From Curtobacterium ammoniigenes NBRC 101786 (GTDB lineage: Bacteria; Actinomycetota; Actinomycetes; Actinomycetales; Microbacteriaceae), in the NCBI RefSeq assembly GCF_001571045.1, contig NZ_BCSV01000003.1, positions 62,001 to 126,000 on the forward strand: DNA of 64,000 nucleotides, given 5' to 3'. The first letter of the stretch is position 1. Every line of letters begins with the position of its first letter. A program made the translations under genes and the position numbers. Positions 27,376-35,241 of the stretch are shown one piece after another. The notes under the pieces are model-generated. The model saw only the letters and a program-made list of their open reading frames with translations, searched no databases and was not told where the DNA came from.

Positions 27376-27741
27376 ATGCACGAGATCGACGCTCCGGAGG
27401 CGCTGCGCCGCGTCGCTGCCGGGTCCCGGCTCATCGACGTGCGGGAACCCGACGAGTGGGCCGCCGGGCACGCGCCCCAGGCGACCTTCATGCCGATGTC
27501 GACGATCGAGAGCCATTGGCACGAGATTGACGCCGACGCAGACCCAGCTATCATCGTTTGCCATTCGGGGTATCGATCGGCCCGCGTCGCCGACGCGCTC
27601 GAGCGCGCGGGCGTCCCCGCCGTGAGCCTTGCGGGCGGCATGATGGAGTGGGCCGCGGCTGGAGGGCCGGTCACCGCAGGCTCGGATACAGGTGCCGACA
27701 GCGAACCGGACACCCGCGGCGGATCCGCCAGCGTAGGCTGA
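27376..27741 (+). CDS. Rhodanese-like domain protein
   Basis: A 121-residue single rhodanese domain: LIDVREPDEWAAGHAPQATFMP, then the active loop IVCHSGYRSARVADAL with the sulfur-carrying Cys near residue 59, and VSLAGGMMEWAAAGGPV. The C-terminal 20 residues are low complexity. The ATG at 27376 has GAGGAGA eight bases upstream. It sits between secF and rel. Similar small proteins move sulfane sulfur or act as tRNA/thiol enzymes; the exact role is unknown. Confidence 0.88.
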   Translation: MHEIDAPEALRRVAAGSRLIDVREPDEWAAGHAPQATFMPMSTIESHWHEIDADADPAIIVCHSGYRSARVADALERAGVPAVSLAGGMMEWAAAGGPVTAGSDTGADSEPDTRGGSASVG

Positions 27742-27766
27742 TTCGAATCGGAGCGGGAGGCGACGC

Positions 27767-30109
27767 ATGACGGATACGCGTGAGTCTATGACCACGGATG
27801 GCGCTGCTGCGGCTCCTGCCCCCTCACGCCCCGTGAGCCCGCCGTCGTCCGGCGCTGCCGCGACGGGGGCCACCGGAAACATCGGCTCGCTTCGAGCGCT
27901 TCTGCCGCGCCTGTTCTCTCGCGCACAGCCTTCCGGCGCTGTTGACACGCTCATCCGAACGGTGCGCTCACATCATCCGAAGGCAGATGTGACGCTCCTC
28001 GAACGTGCGTACTCGGTCGCGGAGCGTGCACACGATGGTCAGCGCCGCAAGTCCGGTGAGCCGTACATCACGCATCCGGTCGCGGTCGCGCAGATTCTGG
28101 CGGACCTCGGGATCGGGTCGATCACGATCGCCGCAGCGCTCCTGCATGACACCGTCGAGGACACCGAGTACACCCTCGACGAGCTGCGCGCCGATTTCGG
28201 TGACGAGATCGCCATGCTCGTCGACGGAGTCACGAAGCTCGACAAAGTGAAGTACGGCGACAGTGCGCAGGCGGAGACCGTGCGCAAGATGGTCGTCGCG
28301 ATGTCGAAAGACATCCGGGTCCTGGTCATCAAGCTCGCCGACCGGCTCCACAATGCTCGAACGTGGGGCTTCGTCGAGTCCGAATCAGCGACCCGGAAGG
28401 CGAAGGAGACGCTCGAGATCTACGCGCCGCTCGCGCATCGGCTCGGTATCCAGGCGATCAAGCTCGAGCTCGAGGACCTCTCGTTCGCGGTCTTGCACCC
28501 GAAGCTGTACGTCGAGATCGACTCGCTCGTTCGCGAACGGCAGCCGAAGCGCGAAGAACTCGTGCAAAGCGTCATCGGCGGGGTGAAGCGGGACCTCAAG
28601 TCGGCGAAGATTCGCGGCGACGTGATGGGCCGTCCGAAGCAGTACTACTCGATCTATCAGAAGATGATCGTGCGCGGCCGCGAATTCGACGAGATCTACG
28701 ACCTCGTCGGGATTCGGGTCATCGTCCCCACAGTCCGCGACTGCTACGCGGTGCTCGGTGCCGTGCATGCGCGCTGGACGCCGCTGCCCGGTCGATTCAA
28801 GGACTACATCGCGACGCCGAAGTTCAACCTGTACCAGTCGCTGCACACCACGGTGCTCGGCCCACAGGGGCGCCCCGTCGAGATCCAGATCCGCACGAAT
28901 GAGATGCACCAGCGCGCCGAGTATGGCGTTGCCGCCCACTGGAAGTACAAGCAACGGATCTCCGGACGGGACGCTGGTACCGGGTCGAGCTCTGACACCG
29001 ACATGGCGTGGCTCGCGCACATCACGGACTGGCAGGCTGAGACCAGCGATCCGACCGAGTTCCTCGACTCGCTCCGATACGAAATTGGAGCAAAAGAGAC
29101 CTACGTCTTCACGCCGCAGGGCAAGGTGATCGGCTTGCCCGCTGGAGCGACTCCGGTCGACTTCGCCTACGCGGTGCACACAGAGATCGGCCATCGCACC
29201 ATGGGGGCGAAGGTGAACGGGCGACTCGTTCCCTTGGAGAGCACCCTGTCGAGCGGCGACGTCGTCGAGATCTTCACCTCGAAGAATCCGGACGCAGGTC
29301 CGAGCCAGGACTGGCTGACCTTCGTCAGGAGTCCGCGCGCGCGGAACAAGATCAAGCAGTGGTTCACAAAGGAGCGCCGCGAAGAAGCGATCGAGCAGGG
29401 GCGCGACGCGATCGCCCGCGCGATGCGCAAGCAGAACCTCCCCCTGCAGCGACTCATGGGGCACGACACCGTGGCCGAAGTGGCGTCGGCGATGCGCTAC
29501 GACGACGTGTCCGCCCTCTACGCAGCGATCGGTGAAGGTCACGTCTCCACGCAGTCGGTCATCGAGAAGATCCTCGCGAGCGTCCAAACTGAGACGGAGA
29601 CCGACGAGCCCGAGCTGTCGTTCCCGCCGCAGCTGAGCGGCCGCGTTCTGCGGAACTCCGACAGCGGTGTGCTCGTCCGCGGAGCGCCCGACATCCTCGT
29701 CAAGCTCGCGAAGTGCTGCACGCCCGTGCCCGGCGATCAGATCGTCGGCTTCATCACGCGCGGACAAGGCGTGAGCGTGCATCAGGCGTCGTGCTCCAAC
29801 GTGCAGTCGCTCATGCGCGAGCCCGACCGCATGATCGAGGTCGAGTGGGCGCCATCGTCGAAGAGTGTCTTCCTGGTCCAGATCCAGATTGAGGCGCTCG
29901 ACCGCTCAGGTCTCCTCAGTGATGTCACCCGGGTGCTCTCCGAGCACCACGTCAACATCCTGTCGGCGACCGTCTCGACGTCGTCAGAGCGACTCGCGCT
30001 CAGTCGATTCGTCTTCGAAATGGGTGACACCACGCATCTCGATCGCGTCTTGAACGCGGTTCGACGCATCGACGCGGTCTACGACGTCTATCGCGTCAGC
30101 GCTGCCTGA
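27767..30109 (+). CDS. rel: Bifunctional (p)ppGpp synthetase/hydrolase Rel
   Basis: A 780-residue stringent-response enzyme with both activities. The HD hydrolase domain carries HDTVED with His127-Asp128 intact. The synthetase domain has GRPKQYYSIYQKM and GRFKDYIATPK, where RFKD is the form of bifunctional Rel proteins. TGS (YVFTPQGKVIGLPAGATPVDFAY), a helical and Cys-containing zinc-finger region (LAKCCTPVPGDQIVG), and a C-terminal ACT domain (IEALDRSGLLSDVTRVLSEH) follow. The first 50 residues are an actinobacterial low-complexity extension. GGAGG lies eight bases before the ATG. The 3' end overlaps a convergent gene by 22 bases. Confidence 0.96.
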   Translation: MTDTRESMTTDGAAAAPAPSRPVSPPSSGAAATGATGNIGSLRALLPRLFSRAQPSGAVDTLIRTVRSHHPKADVTLLERAYSVAERAHDGQRRKSGEPYITHPVAVAQILADLGIGSITIAAALLHDTVEDTEYTLDELRADFGDEIAMLVDGVTKLDKVKYGDSAQAETVRKMVVAMSKDIRVLVIKLADRLHNARTWGFVESESATRKAKETLEIYAPLAHRLGIQAIKLELEDLSFAVLHPKLYVEIDSLVRERQPKREELVQSVIGGVKRDLKSAKIRGDVMGRPKQYYSIYQKMIVRGREFDEIYDLVGIRVIVPTVRDCYAVLGAVHARWTPLPGRFKDYIATPKFNLYQSLHTTVLGPQGRPVEIQIRTNEMHQRAEYGVAAHWKYKQRISGRDAGTGSSSDTDMAWLAHITDWQAETSDPTEFLDSLRYEIGAKETYVFTPQGKVIGLPAGATPVDFAYAVHTEIGHRTMGAKVNGRLVPLESTLSSGDVVEIFTSKNPDAGPSQDWLTFVRSPRARNKIKQWFTKERREEAIEQGRDAIARAMRKQNLPLQRLMGHDTVAEVASAMRYDDVSALYAAIGEGHVSTQSVIEKILASVQTETETDEPELSFPPQLSGRVLRNSDSGVLVRGAPDILVKLAKCCTPVPGDQIVGFITRGQGVSVHQASCSNVQSLMREPDRMIEVEWAPSSKSVFLVQIQIEALDRSGLLSDVTRVLSEHHVNILSATVSTSSERLALSRFVFEMGDTTHLDRVLNAVRRIDAVYDVYRVSAA

Positions 30110-30708
30110 GGCCACAGCGCCTCCAGGGCAGGCATGACATCCGCGTGCGGCACGGTGTCGAGCCGAGCCATTGCGTGCTGCGTGAATGGAGCGCGCGGCG
30201 TCGCGAGGAGCCGCGTGCGAACCCGCTCCGCCGCCCCGGGTGCCGCGAGCAGCACTGACAGCGCATCCCGCGCCGCCGCGTCCCAGCCCGTGTGAAGCCG
30301 CAGCAGATCGACGGATGTCCGTTCGACGGTGGTGACGCGCGCCCCACCGACCGTCGAGACGTCTCCGGGCGCAAGCGTGCTCTCTCGGACGACGACCGAT
30401 GACGGATCGGGCCGCGATGACCGGGCGACCGAGCGCACGCACGCGTGCAGGGGTCGCGGTGCCCTCGATACGGCGCCCCATACCCACGCGGCGGTCATTC
30501 GGTCGGCGATGAGGCGCGGATCCGGAGCCGCAGCGCGGAACGCCTCAGCGCGGAGCGGTGCATCGTTCGGCTCCGCGATCGACGCCCAGCCTGGCCCGAC
30601 GCGCATCAAATCGCCGTCGTGCGCGCAGGCGAACAGCTCGGCCTCGGGAAGCTCGGAGTTCGTCAGAATGCGGTTGCGCGGAAGCGGCACTGGACGAGTC
30701 TCGATCAT
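30088..30708 (-). CDS. Uncharacterised protein, AbiEi-like antitoxin family (tentative)
   Basis: A 206-residue protein without a signal peptide or membrane segment. The N-terminal third (SELPEAELFACAHDGDLMRVGPGWA) looks like a winged helix followed by the G(D/E)L-R-G strand seen in AbiEi-type transcription antitoxins. The central VTTVERTSVDLLRL resembles the conserved VTxxERTLxDL motif of the same family. No AbiEii nucleotidyltransferase toxin lies next to it, so it would be an orphan. The last 22 bases overlap the end of rel in the convergent direction. The family call is from motif memory and moderately uncertain; the gene itself is well supported. Confidence 0.7.
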   Translation of the reverse strand: MIETRPVPLPRNRILTNSELPEAELFACAHDGDLMRVGPGWASIAEPNDAPLRAEAFRAAAPDPRLIADRMTAAWVWGAVSRAPRPLHACVRSVARSSRPDPSSVVVRESTLAPGDVSTVGGARVTTVERTSVDLLRLHTGWDAAARDALSVLLAAPGAAERVRTRLLATPRAPFTQHAMARLDTVPHADVMPALEALWPQAALTR

Positions 30709-30755
30709 GCACAGGGAGGCCGGCGTCGGCGTTAGGCGGACCTGTGGATGAGTCG

Positions 30756-31694
30756 TCAGCGAAGGACGTGGGCGCGGTGGACGAGCGCGGCCGCGCCGAT
30801 CAACGGCCCATCCTGGGAGAGCGCGCTCGGCACGATTGTGACCTTGGTCACGAAACCGAACTCGGCGCGCTCCGCGACCGCTTCTCGAGCGAAGTCGAAG
30901 AGGTCCGGAGTCACATGCGAGAACCCACCGCCAATCGCGACGAGTTCGAGATCGACAAGGCTGGTCGCCGAGGCGATCGCCTGGCCGAGCGCCCGACCGC
31001 TCCGACGAACCGCATCACGCGCGATCGGGTCCCCTGCCGCGTAGGCGACCGCCAAGTCCTCTCCCGAGCTGCCCGCAAAGCCGTGTCGTCGCGCCCAGGC
31101 AACCGTCTTCGGTCCGCTCGCCACAGCCTCCAGACAGCCGGTGCCGCCACAGGCGCATGGGTCGTCGAATCCGCCGCACTCCAAATGGCCGATGTGTCCT
31201 GCATTCCCCGTCGGGCCGCTCACCGTCCGACCATGCAGGATCAGGCCGCCGCCGACGCCGGTCGAGACGATCATGCCCATTACGTGGTCGCGACCCTGCG
31301 CCGCTCCGAGCCAGTGCTCGGCAAGGGTGATGCAGAGACCGTCCATCCGGAGCGTCACCGGAACATCCGACGGAACCAGTGCAGCGACGCGGTCCCGGAG
31401 CGGATACTGCCGCCACACCGGCATGTTCAGCGGTGAGACTCGGCCGTGCTCCTCGTCGATCGGTCCGGCGGCGCCGACTCCGACGCCGAGGAGTTCCGCG
31501 TCGCGGGGGAGCGCTGCGAGTGCCGCCTGCACGACTTCGTCGACAGCTGTCTGCAGTTCGGCGGCGCTCCGTTGCGGCCCGGTCGGTCGACGATGGCGCG
31601 ACCCGAGCAGGATCGTCCCGTCGTCGCGCACCAGCGCGGCCTCGACCTTGGTGCCCCCGAGGTCAACCGCAAGCGCGATGTTGAGTGATTCCAC
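30756..31694 (-). CDS. ROK family sugar kinase
   Basis: A 312-residue cytoplasmic kinase of the ROK family, probably phosphorylating glucose or a related hexose. The ATP motif LAVDLGGTKVEAALV is at the start. MIVSTGVGGGLILHGR and GHIGHLECGG follow, then the ROK zinc motif CACGGTGCLEAVASG. There is no helix-turn-helix domain, so it is a kinase rather than a repressor. The GTG at 31694 has AAGGAG six bases upstream and is preferred over a GTG five codons earlier. deoC lies 87 bases upstream on the same strand. Confidence 0.9.
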   Translation of the reverse strand: MESLNIALAVDLGGTKVEAALVRDDGTILLGSRHRRPTGPQRSAAELQTAVDEVVQAALAALPRDAELLGVGVGAAGPIDEEHGRVSPLNMPVWRQYPLRDRVAALVPSDVPVTLRMDGLCITLAEHWLGAAQGRDHVMGMIVSTGVGGGLILHGRTVSGPTGNAGHIGHLECGGFDDPCACGGTGCLEAVASGPKTVAWARRHGFAGSSGEDLAVAYAAGDPIARDAVRRSGRALGQAIASATSLVDLELVAIGGGFSHVTPDLFDFAREAVAERAEFGFVTKVTIVPSALSQDGPLIGAAALVHRAHVLR

Positions 31695-31781
31695 GGACTG
31701 CTCCTTCACGTCAGTGCGATCGACAATTCATTGCGGGACGAGTTCCTCGGAGCGGTCTCGTCAGCGGGCGGCGCCGCCAGG

Positions 31782-32513
31782 TCAATACGAGGTGCGATCA
31801 TCGCCACGGTCGGAGGCGGTCCCGGTGGACGCGCGATGCGCGAACTCGTCGAGAATGCGCGCAGACGCGCTCGTCCCGATGCGATTCGCTCCAGCACGGA
31901 CCATCTCGATGAGCGTGTCCAGTCCGCGGACACCGCCCGACGCCTTGACCCCGACGGCCTCGCCGACGGTGGCGCGCATGAGTGCGATGTGCGCTGCGGT
32001 GGCTCCGCCACCACCGAAGCCCGTTGACGTCTTCACGAAGGAGGCGCCACCAGCGACCGCTGCCCTGCTTGCCGCGACGATCTGGTCGTCCGTCAAGTAG
32101 GACGTCTCCAGGATGACTTTCACTGGGACGGCGCCGGCGACATCCACGACGGCTCTGACATCACCCTCCACCATTTGCCAGTCGCCCGACGTAGCGGCGC
32201 CGATGTTCTGCACCATGTCGAGCTCGAACGCACCATCCGCGAGTGCTTGGATGGCCTCGGCAGTCTTCGTCGTCGTCGTGGTCGTTCCGTGCGGGAAACC
32301 GATCACGGTGCCGACCCGCACGCCGGTCCCGGTAAGGCGCGCAACCGCATGTGCGACGTCGCACGGCCGAACGCACACGCTGAAGACGCCGTACGCCGCT
32401 GCCTCGTCGAGTTGCGCGTCCACCTGCACACGGCTCAATTCGGGCTTCAAAATCGCGTGATCGATCAGCCGACGAATGGCGTCGGCGGAATCCGGCGGGG
32501 AGGCATGTTCCAC
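31782..32513 (-). CDS. deoC: Deoxyribose-phosphate aldolase
   Basis: A 243-residue class I aldolase splitting 2-deoxyribose 5-phosphate into glyceraldehyde 3-phosphate and acetaldehyde. Seen: LIDHAILKPE at the start, VCVRPCDVAHAV, GTVIGFPHGTT, the Asp in GAFELDMVQNIG, the proton-relay region KVILETSYLTDD, the Schiff-base Lys in SFVKTSTGFG, and VKASGGVR. The GTG at 32513 is the only reasonable start. It lies 24 bases from the start of the divergent SDR gene, with overlapping -10 elements between them. Confidence 0.94.
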   Translation of the reverse strand: MEHASPPDSADAIRRLIDHAILKPELSRVQVDAQLDEAAAYGVFSVCVRPCDVAHAVARLTGTGVRVGTVIGFPHGTTTTTTKTAEAIQALADGAFELDMVQNIGAATSGDWQMVEGDVRAVVDVAGAVPVKVILETSYLTDDQIVAASRAAVAGGASFVKTSTGFGGGGATAAHIALMRATVGEAVGVKASGGVRGLDTLIEMVRAGANRIGTSASARILDEFAHRASTGTASDRGDDRTSY

Positions 32514-32521
32514 AGTCTTCG

Positions 32522-32531
32522 AGCGTAGCGT
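32522..32531. promoter_or_regulatory. Overlapping divergent -10 elements of deoC and the SDR-DUF2867 gene
   Basis: On the plus strand TAGCGT (32526-32531) is six bases before the ATG at 32538. On the minus strand TACGCT (32527-32522) is eight bases before the GTG at 32513. The two hexamers share two bases, so polymerase could use only one at a time. Both starts lack Shine-Dalgarno sequences. Confidence 0.35.
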
Positions 32532-32537
32532 GCGGGC

Positions 32538-33827
32538 ATGCGCGTGCTGGTCACCGGAGCAACCGGGTACATCGGCGGACGACTGGTGCCTCGCCTGCTC
32601 GACGCCGGGCATACGGTTCGCGTCATCGCTCGAACGCCGCAGAAGCTCGCGGACGTGCCGTGGCGCGGAGCGGTCGACGTGGTCGAGGGCGACCTCCTCG
32701 ATGCGGCCGCAGTGGACGATGCGGTTCAAGACCAGGACGCCGTGTTCTACCTTGTTCATTCGATGGCGGCCGGTTCCGACTTCGCCGCAGCAGAACGGCG
32801 GAGCGCCCAGATCATGGCCGGTGCCGCTCGTCGCGCCGGCGTCAAACGGTTCGTGTACCTCGGCGGCCTGCACCCGGAGGGCCAGCTCAGCCGGCATCTC
32901 GCGAGTCGCGCGGAGGTCGGCTCGATCCTTCTGGCCTCCGGCGTGCCGACGATCGCGCTGCAGGCGGGTGTCGTCATCGGCTCCGGAAGCACATCGTTCG
33001 AGATGATCCGCCACCTCACCGACGTGCTTCCGTGGATGCCCGCGCCGAAATGGGTTCGGAACCACATTCAGCCGATCGCCGTGCGGGACGTCCTCTACTA
33101 CCTCGTCGAAGCGCCGTATGTCGCCGAGGACATCAATCGAACCTTCGACATCGGAGGCCCGGATGTGCTCCGATACGGCCAGATGCTCAACGGATATGCG
33201 CTTGGGGCGAAGCTGCCGCAACGGGCGATCGCGAGCCTCCCGGTCTTGACGCCGGGGTTGGCGGCGCACTGGGTTCATCTGGTGACACCGGTGCCGCGCG
33301 CCGTCGCGAAGCCCATCATCGAGTCCCTGCAGTTCGAATGCGTGCAGCGCGAGCACGACATCGACGCGGTGATCCCGCCTCCGCCGGGCGGCCTGACGCC
33401 GTATCGACGGGCCGTGCGGCTCGCGCTTGCGAAGATGCGAACCGGGCAGGTAGAGACGTCCTGGCGCGGCGCCACGCTGGATTGGGCGCCCTCCGATCCG
33501 CTGCCGAGCGACCCGCAATGGGCTGGACATCGCGTCTACGTCGACGACAGATCCCGCACCACAACCGCTTCGTCCGCCGCGGTGTGGCGCGTCGTCGAGT
33601 CGATCGGCGGAGATAACGGGTGGTATTCGTTCCCGCTCGCGTGGTCGCTGCGCGGGTGGATGGACCGGCTCGTCGGTGGCGTCGGACTTCGACGCGGACG
33701 ACGAAACCCCAACACCTTGCATCAGGGCGATGTGCTCGATTGGTGGCGTGTCGAACGACTCGACGCGGGGCGTTTCCTCCGGCTGCGAGCTGAGTTCAAG
33801 GCCCCGGCCGTGCCTGGCTCGAGATGA
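32538..33827 (+). CDS. NAD(P)-binding SDR with truncated DUF2867 domain (5' part of a frameshifted gene)
   Basis: A 429-residue reading frame. The N-terminal 220 residues are an extended/atypical SDR of the NAD(P)H-binding type (VLVTGATGYIGGRLVPRLL, FYLVHSMAAG, ALQAGVVIGSGS). The C-terminal DUF2867 region has YSFPLAWSLRGWMDRLVGG and GDVLDWWRVE. It breaks off after LRLRAEFKAPAV with a stop at 33825. The missing end of DUF2867 is encoded at once in the next frame at 33824-34048. Losing one G in the run near 33805-33809 explains this: with it restored the protein reads KAPGRAWLEMTVTP. Family members are oxidoreductases of unknown substrate. Confidence 0.85.
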   Translation: MRVLVTGATGYIGGRLVPRLLDAGHTVRVIARTPQKLADVPWRGAVDVVEGDLLDAAAVDDAVQDQDAVFYLVHSMAAGSDFAAAERRSAQIMAGAARRAGVKRFVYLGGLHPEGQLSRHLASRAEVGSILLASGVPTIALQAGVVIGSGSTSFEMIRHLTDVLPWMPAPKWVRNHIQPIAVRDVLYYLVEAPYVAEDINRTFDIGGPDVLRYGQMLNGYALGAKLPQRAIASLPVLTPGLAAHWVHLVTPVPRAVAKPIIESLQFECVQREHDIDAVIPPPPGGLTPYRRAVRLALAKMRTGQVETSWRGATLDWAPSDPLPSDPQWAGHRVYVDDRSRTTTASSAAVWRVVESIGGDNGWYSFPLAWSLRGWMDRLVGGVGLRRGRRNPNTLHQGDVLDWWRVERLDAGRFLRLRAEFKAPAVPGSR

Positions 33828-34048
33828 CCGTGACGCCCACCGACACCGGAGCGGACTACCACCAGCGGGCGATCTTCTTCCCGCAGGGCCTGTTCGGACG
33901 TCTGTACTGGTATTCGATCCTGCCCTTCCACGGCATCATCTTTCCGGGGATGGTGGAGCGGATCACCGCGCGCGCCGAGGTCGAGTCGCGCACCGACCGA
34001 GTGAGCGAGGACAATGGGGGGCACGTTCTCGAGAAGGAGGCAGTATGA
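33824..34048 (+). CDS. C-terminal DUF2867 fragment (3' part of the frameshifted SDR gene)
   Basis: A 74-residue frame whose first half (YHQRAIFFPQGLFGRLYWYS) and following LPFHGIIFPGMVERI are the typical end of DUF2867 SDR proteins. It is therefore the displaced tail of the gene before it, not an independent protein. Its ATG overlaps the premature stop as ATGA, so reinitiation could in principle still make it. An AAGGAGG within its last codons serves the next gene. Confidence 0.75.
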   Translation: MTVTPTDTGADYHQRAIFFPQGLFGRLYWYSILPFHGIIFPGMVERITARAEVESRTDRVSEDNGGHVLEKEAV

Positions 34049-34635
34049 CGGACGACTCGGAGCGCGAACTCGTCGCATTCCTCGGTGCGAGCATCGTTGC
34101 CGCTGGCGACTGGGAGTCGTGGCTGCCCGGTGAGCGGGTGCTGAACATGGGCATCCCCGGTGACACGACCGATGCGGTCCTCGCACGGTTGGCCAGTGTG
34201 GTCGCCGCGGCGCCGAACGTGATCGTCCTGCTGATCGGCACGAACGACTTCATGGAGGCGAAGGCGAGCGTTGAGCACGTCGTGCGCAACATCGAGACGA
34301 TCCTCGTCGACCTTCGTCGTGATCTGCCGGGCGTCCGGCTCTTGCTCGTCTCGATCACGCCCGGGTCCGATGCGATCGCCGCGAAGATCACCGAGGCGAA
34401 CCGGCATCTGCGTCAGTTCGTGGCAACGTGCCACGCGCAATTCCTCGACCTCTGGCCGGCACTTGCCGAGGGCGACCACCTCAAGACCGCGCTGACGGAG
34501 GACGGCATTCACCTCAACGCGGACGGGTATCGGGCCTGGGTCGACGAACTCATCCCCGGGCTGGAACGGCTTCGCGGGCTGCCGCCCATGTCGCGACCGA
34601 TGACCGCGATCGACCTCGGCGACCTCGCCTCGTGA
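34045..34635 (+). CDS. SGNH/GDSL hydrolase family protein, cytoplasmic
   Basis: A 196-residue hydrolase without a signal peptide. Block I reads AFLGASIVAAG, with the nucleophile Ser kept but the Asp of GDS replaced by Ala. Block III is LLIGTNDFME, and block V is EDGIHLNADGY with the catalytic Asp and His. This layout resembles bacterial acetyl-esterase or TesA-like proteins of about 200 residues. AAGGAGG lies five bases upstream, and the ATG overlaps the preceding stop (ATGA). The next gene overlaps by GTGA. The substrate is unknown. Confidence 0.85.
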   Translation: MTDDSERELVAFLGASIVAAGDWESWLPGERVLNMGIPGDTTDAVLARLASVVAAAPNVIVLLIGTNDFMEAKASVEHVVRNIETILVDLRRDLPGVRLLLVSITPGSDAIAAKITEANRHLRQFVATCHAQFLDLWPALAEGDHLKTALTEDGIHLNADGYRAWVDELIPGLERLRGLPPMSRPMTAIDLGDLAS

Positions 34636-35168
34636 GCGGGCGCCCTCGGCAGCCCGCGTCGGGCGTGCCCGGAGGACGCTCCTCACAGCGCCGCCCGCCC
34701 GCGTCAGGGGTTCCCGGTGGCGGCTCGTCGAAGTCGGACGGAGGCCTGCGAGACCGCGCGCGCGGAGGGTCGGCACCGCGTCGGCCCCCCGAGCGCTATG
34801 GCAAGACCATGCGGACCCGAGACGGCGGACGGGCGAACTTCACGCGGCCAGGACTCGCGCCGGCGCTCATCGGTGCTGCGGTGCTGACCTTCTGCGCGAG
34901 CTTCGTCAATGACGCCGGGTTCTTCGCAGTTCGCCTCGGCGTCACGGTGCTCGCGCTCATCATCCTCGTGTTCGCGGCTCAGGGCGGCCGATGGATCGCA
35001 GCAACTGTTGTCGCCGCGATCGCGGTGCTGTGGAATCCCGTCCTCGTCATTCCGCTCACCGGCCCGCTCTGGATGGCGCTTCAATTCGTCGGCTCCGCCG
35101 TGCTCGTCGCGGTGGGCATCCTCTTGCGCGTTCCCGTCCGGGAGGACGGCCGCGGCTCTGCCGGATAA
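34632..35168 (+). CDS. Small membrane protein with disordered repeat-containing N-terminus
   Basis: A 178-residue protein. The first 70 residues are Gly/Ser/Pro/Arg-rich and contain a duplicated segment (QPASGVPGGRSSQ and PPASGVPGGGSSK). The rest has about four short membrane helices with VRLGVTVLALIILVFAAQGG and IAVLWNPVLVIPLTGPLWMA. The second half resembles DUF6804-like small integral membrane proteins, where W/F-NP is conserved; that link is tentative. The GTG start overlaps the hydrolase stop as GTGA. No function can be given. Confidence 0.7.
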   Translation: MSGRPRQPASGVPGGRSSQRRPPASGVPGGGSSKSDGGLRDRARGGSAPRRPPERYGKTMRTRDGGRANFTRPGLAPALIGAAVLTFCASFVNDAGFFAVRLGVTVLALIILVFAAQGGRWIAATVVAAIAVLWNPVLVIPLTGPLWMALQFVGSAVLVAVGILLRVPVREDGRGSAG

Positions 35169-35241
35169 GATCGCACTGGACGGTCTCTGCTACGGGCCGT
35201 GGCCGCGCGAACCGCGCTGATCGAGCCGCAGAAGGGCATGG

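Noticed and set aside
30756-31694. ROK-type transcriptional repressor
   Set aside because: There is no N-terminal helix-turn-helix; the protein begins directly with the ATP-binding motif, so it is a kinase.
32538-34048. Programmed ribosomal frameshifting in the SDR-DUF2867 gene
   Set aside because: The run CCCCGG has no typical slippery heptamer with a downstream stem that I can see; a simple base loss is more economical, so this remains only an option.
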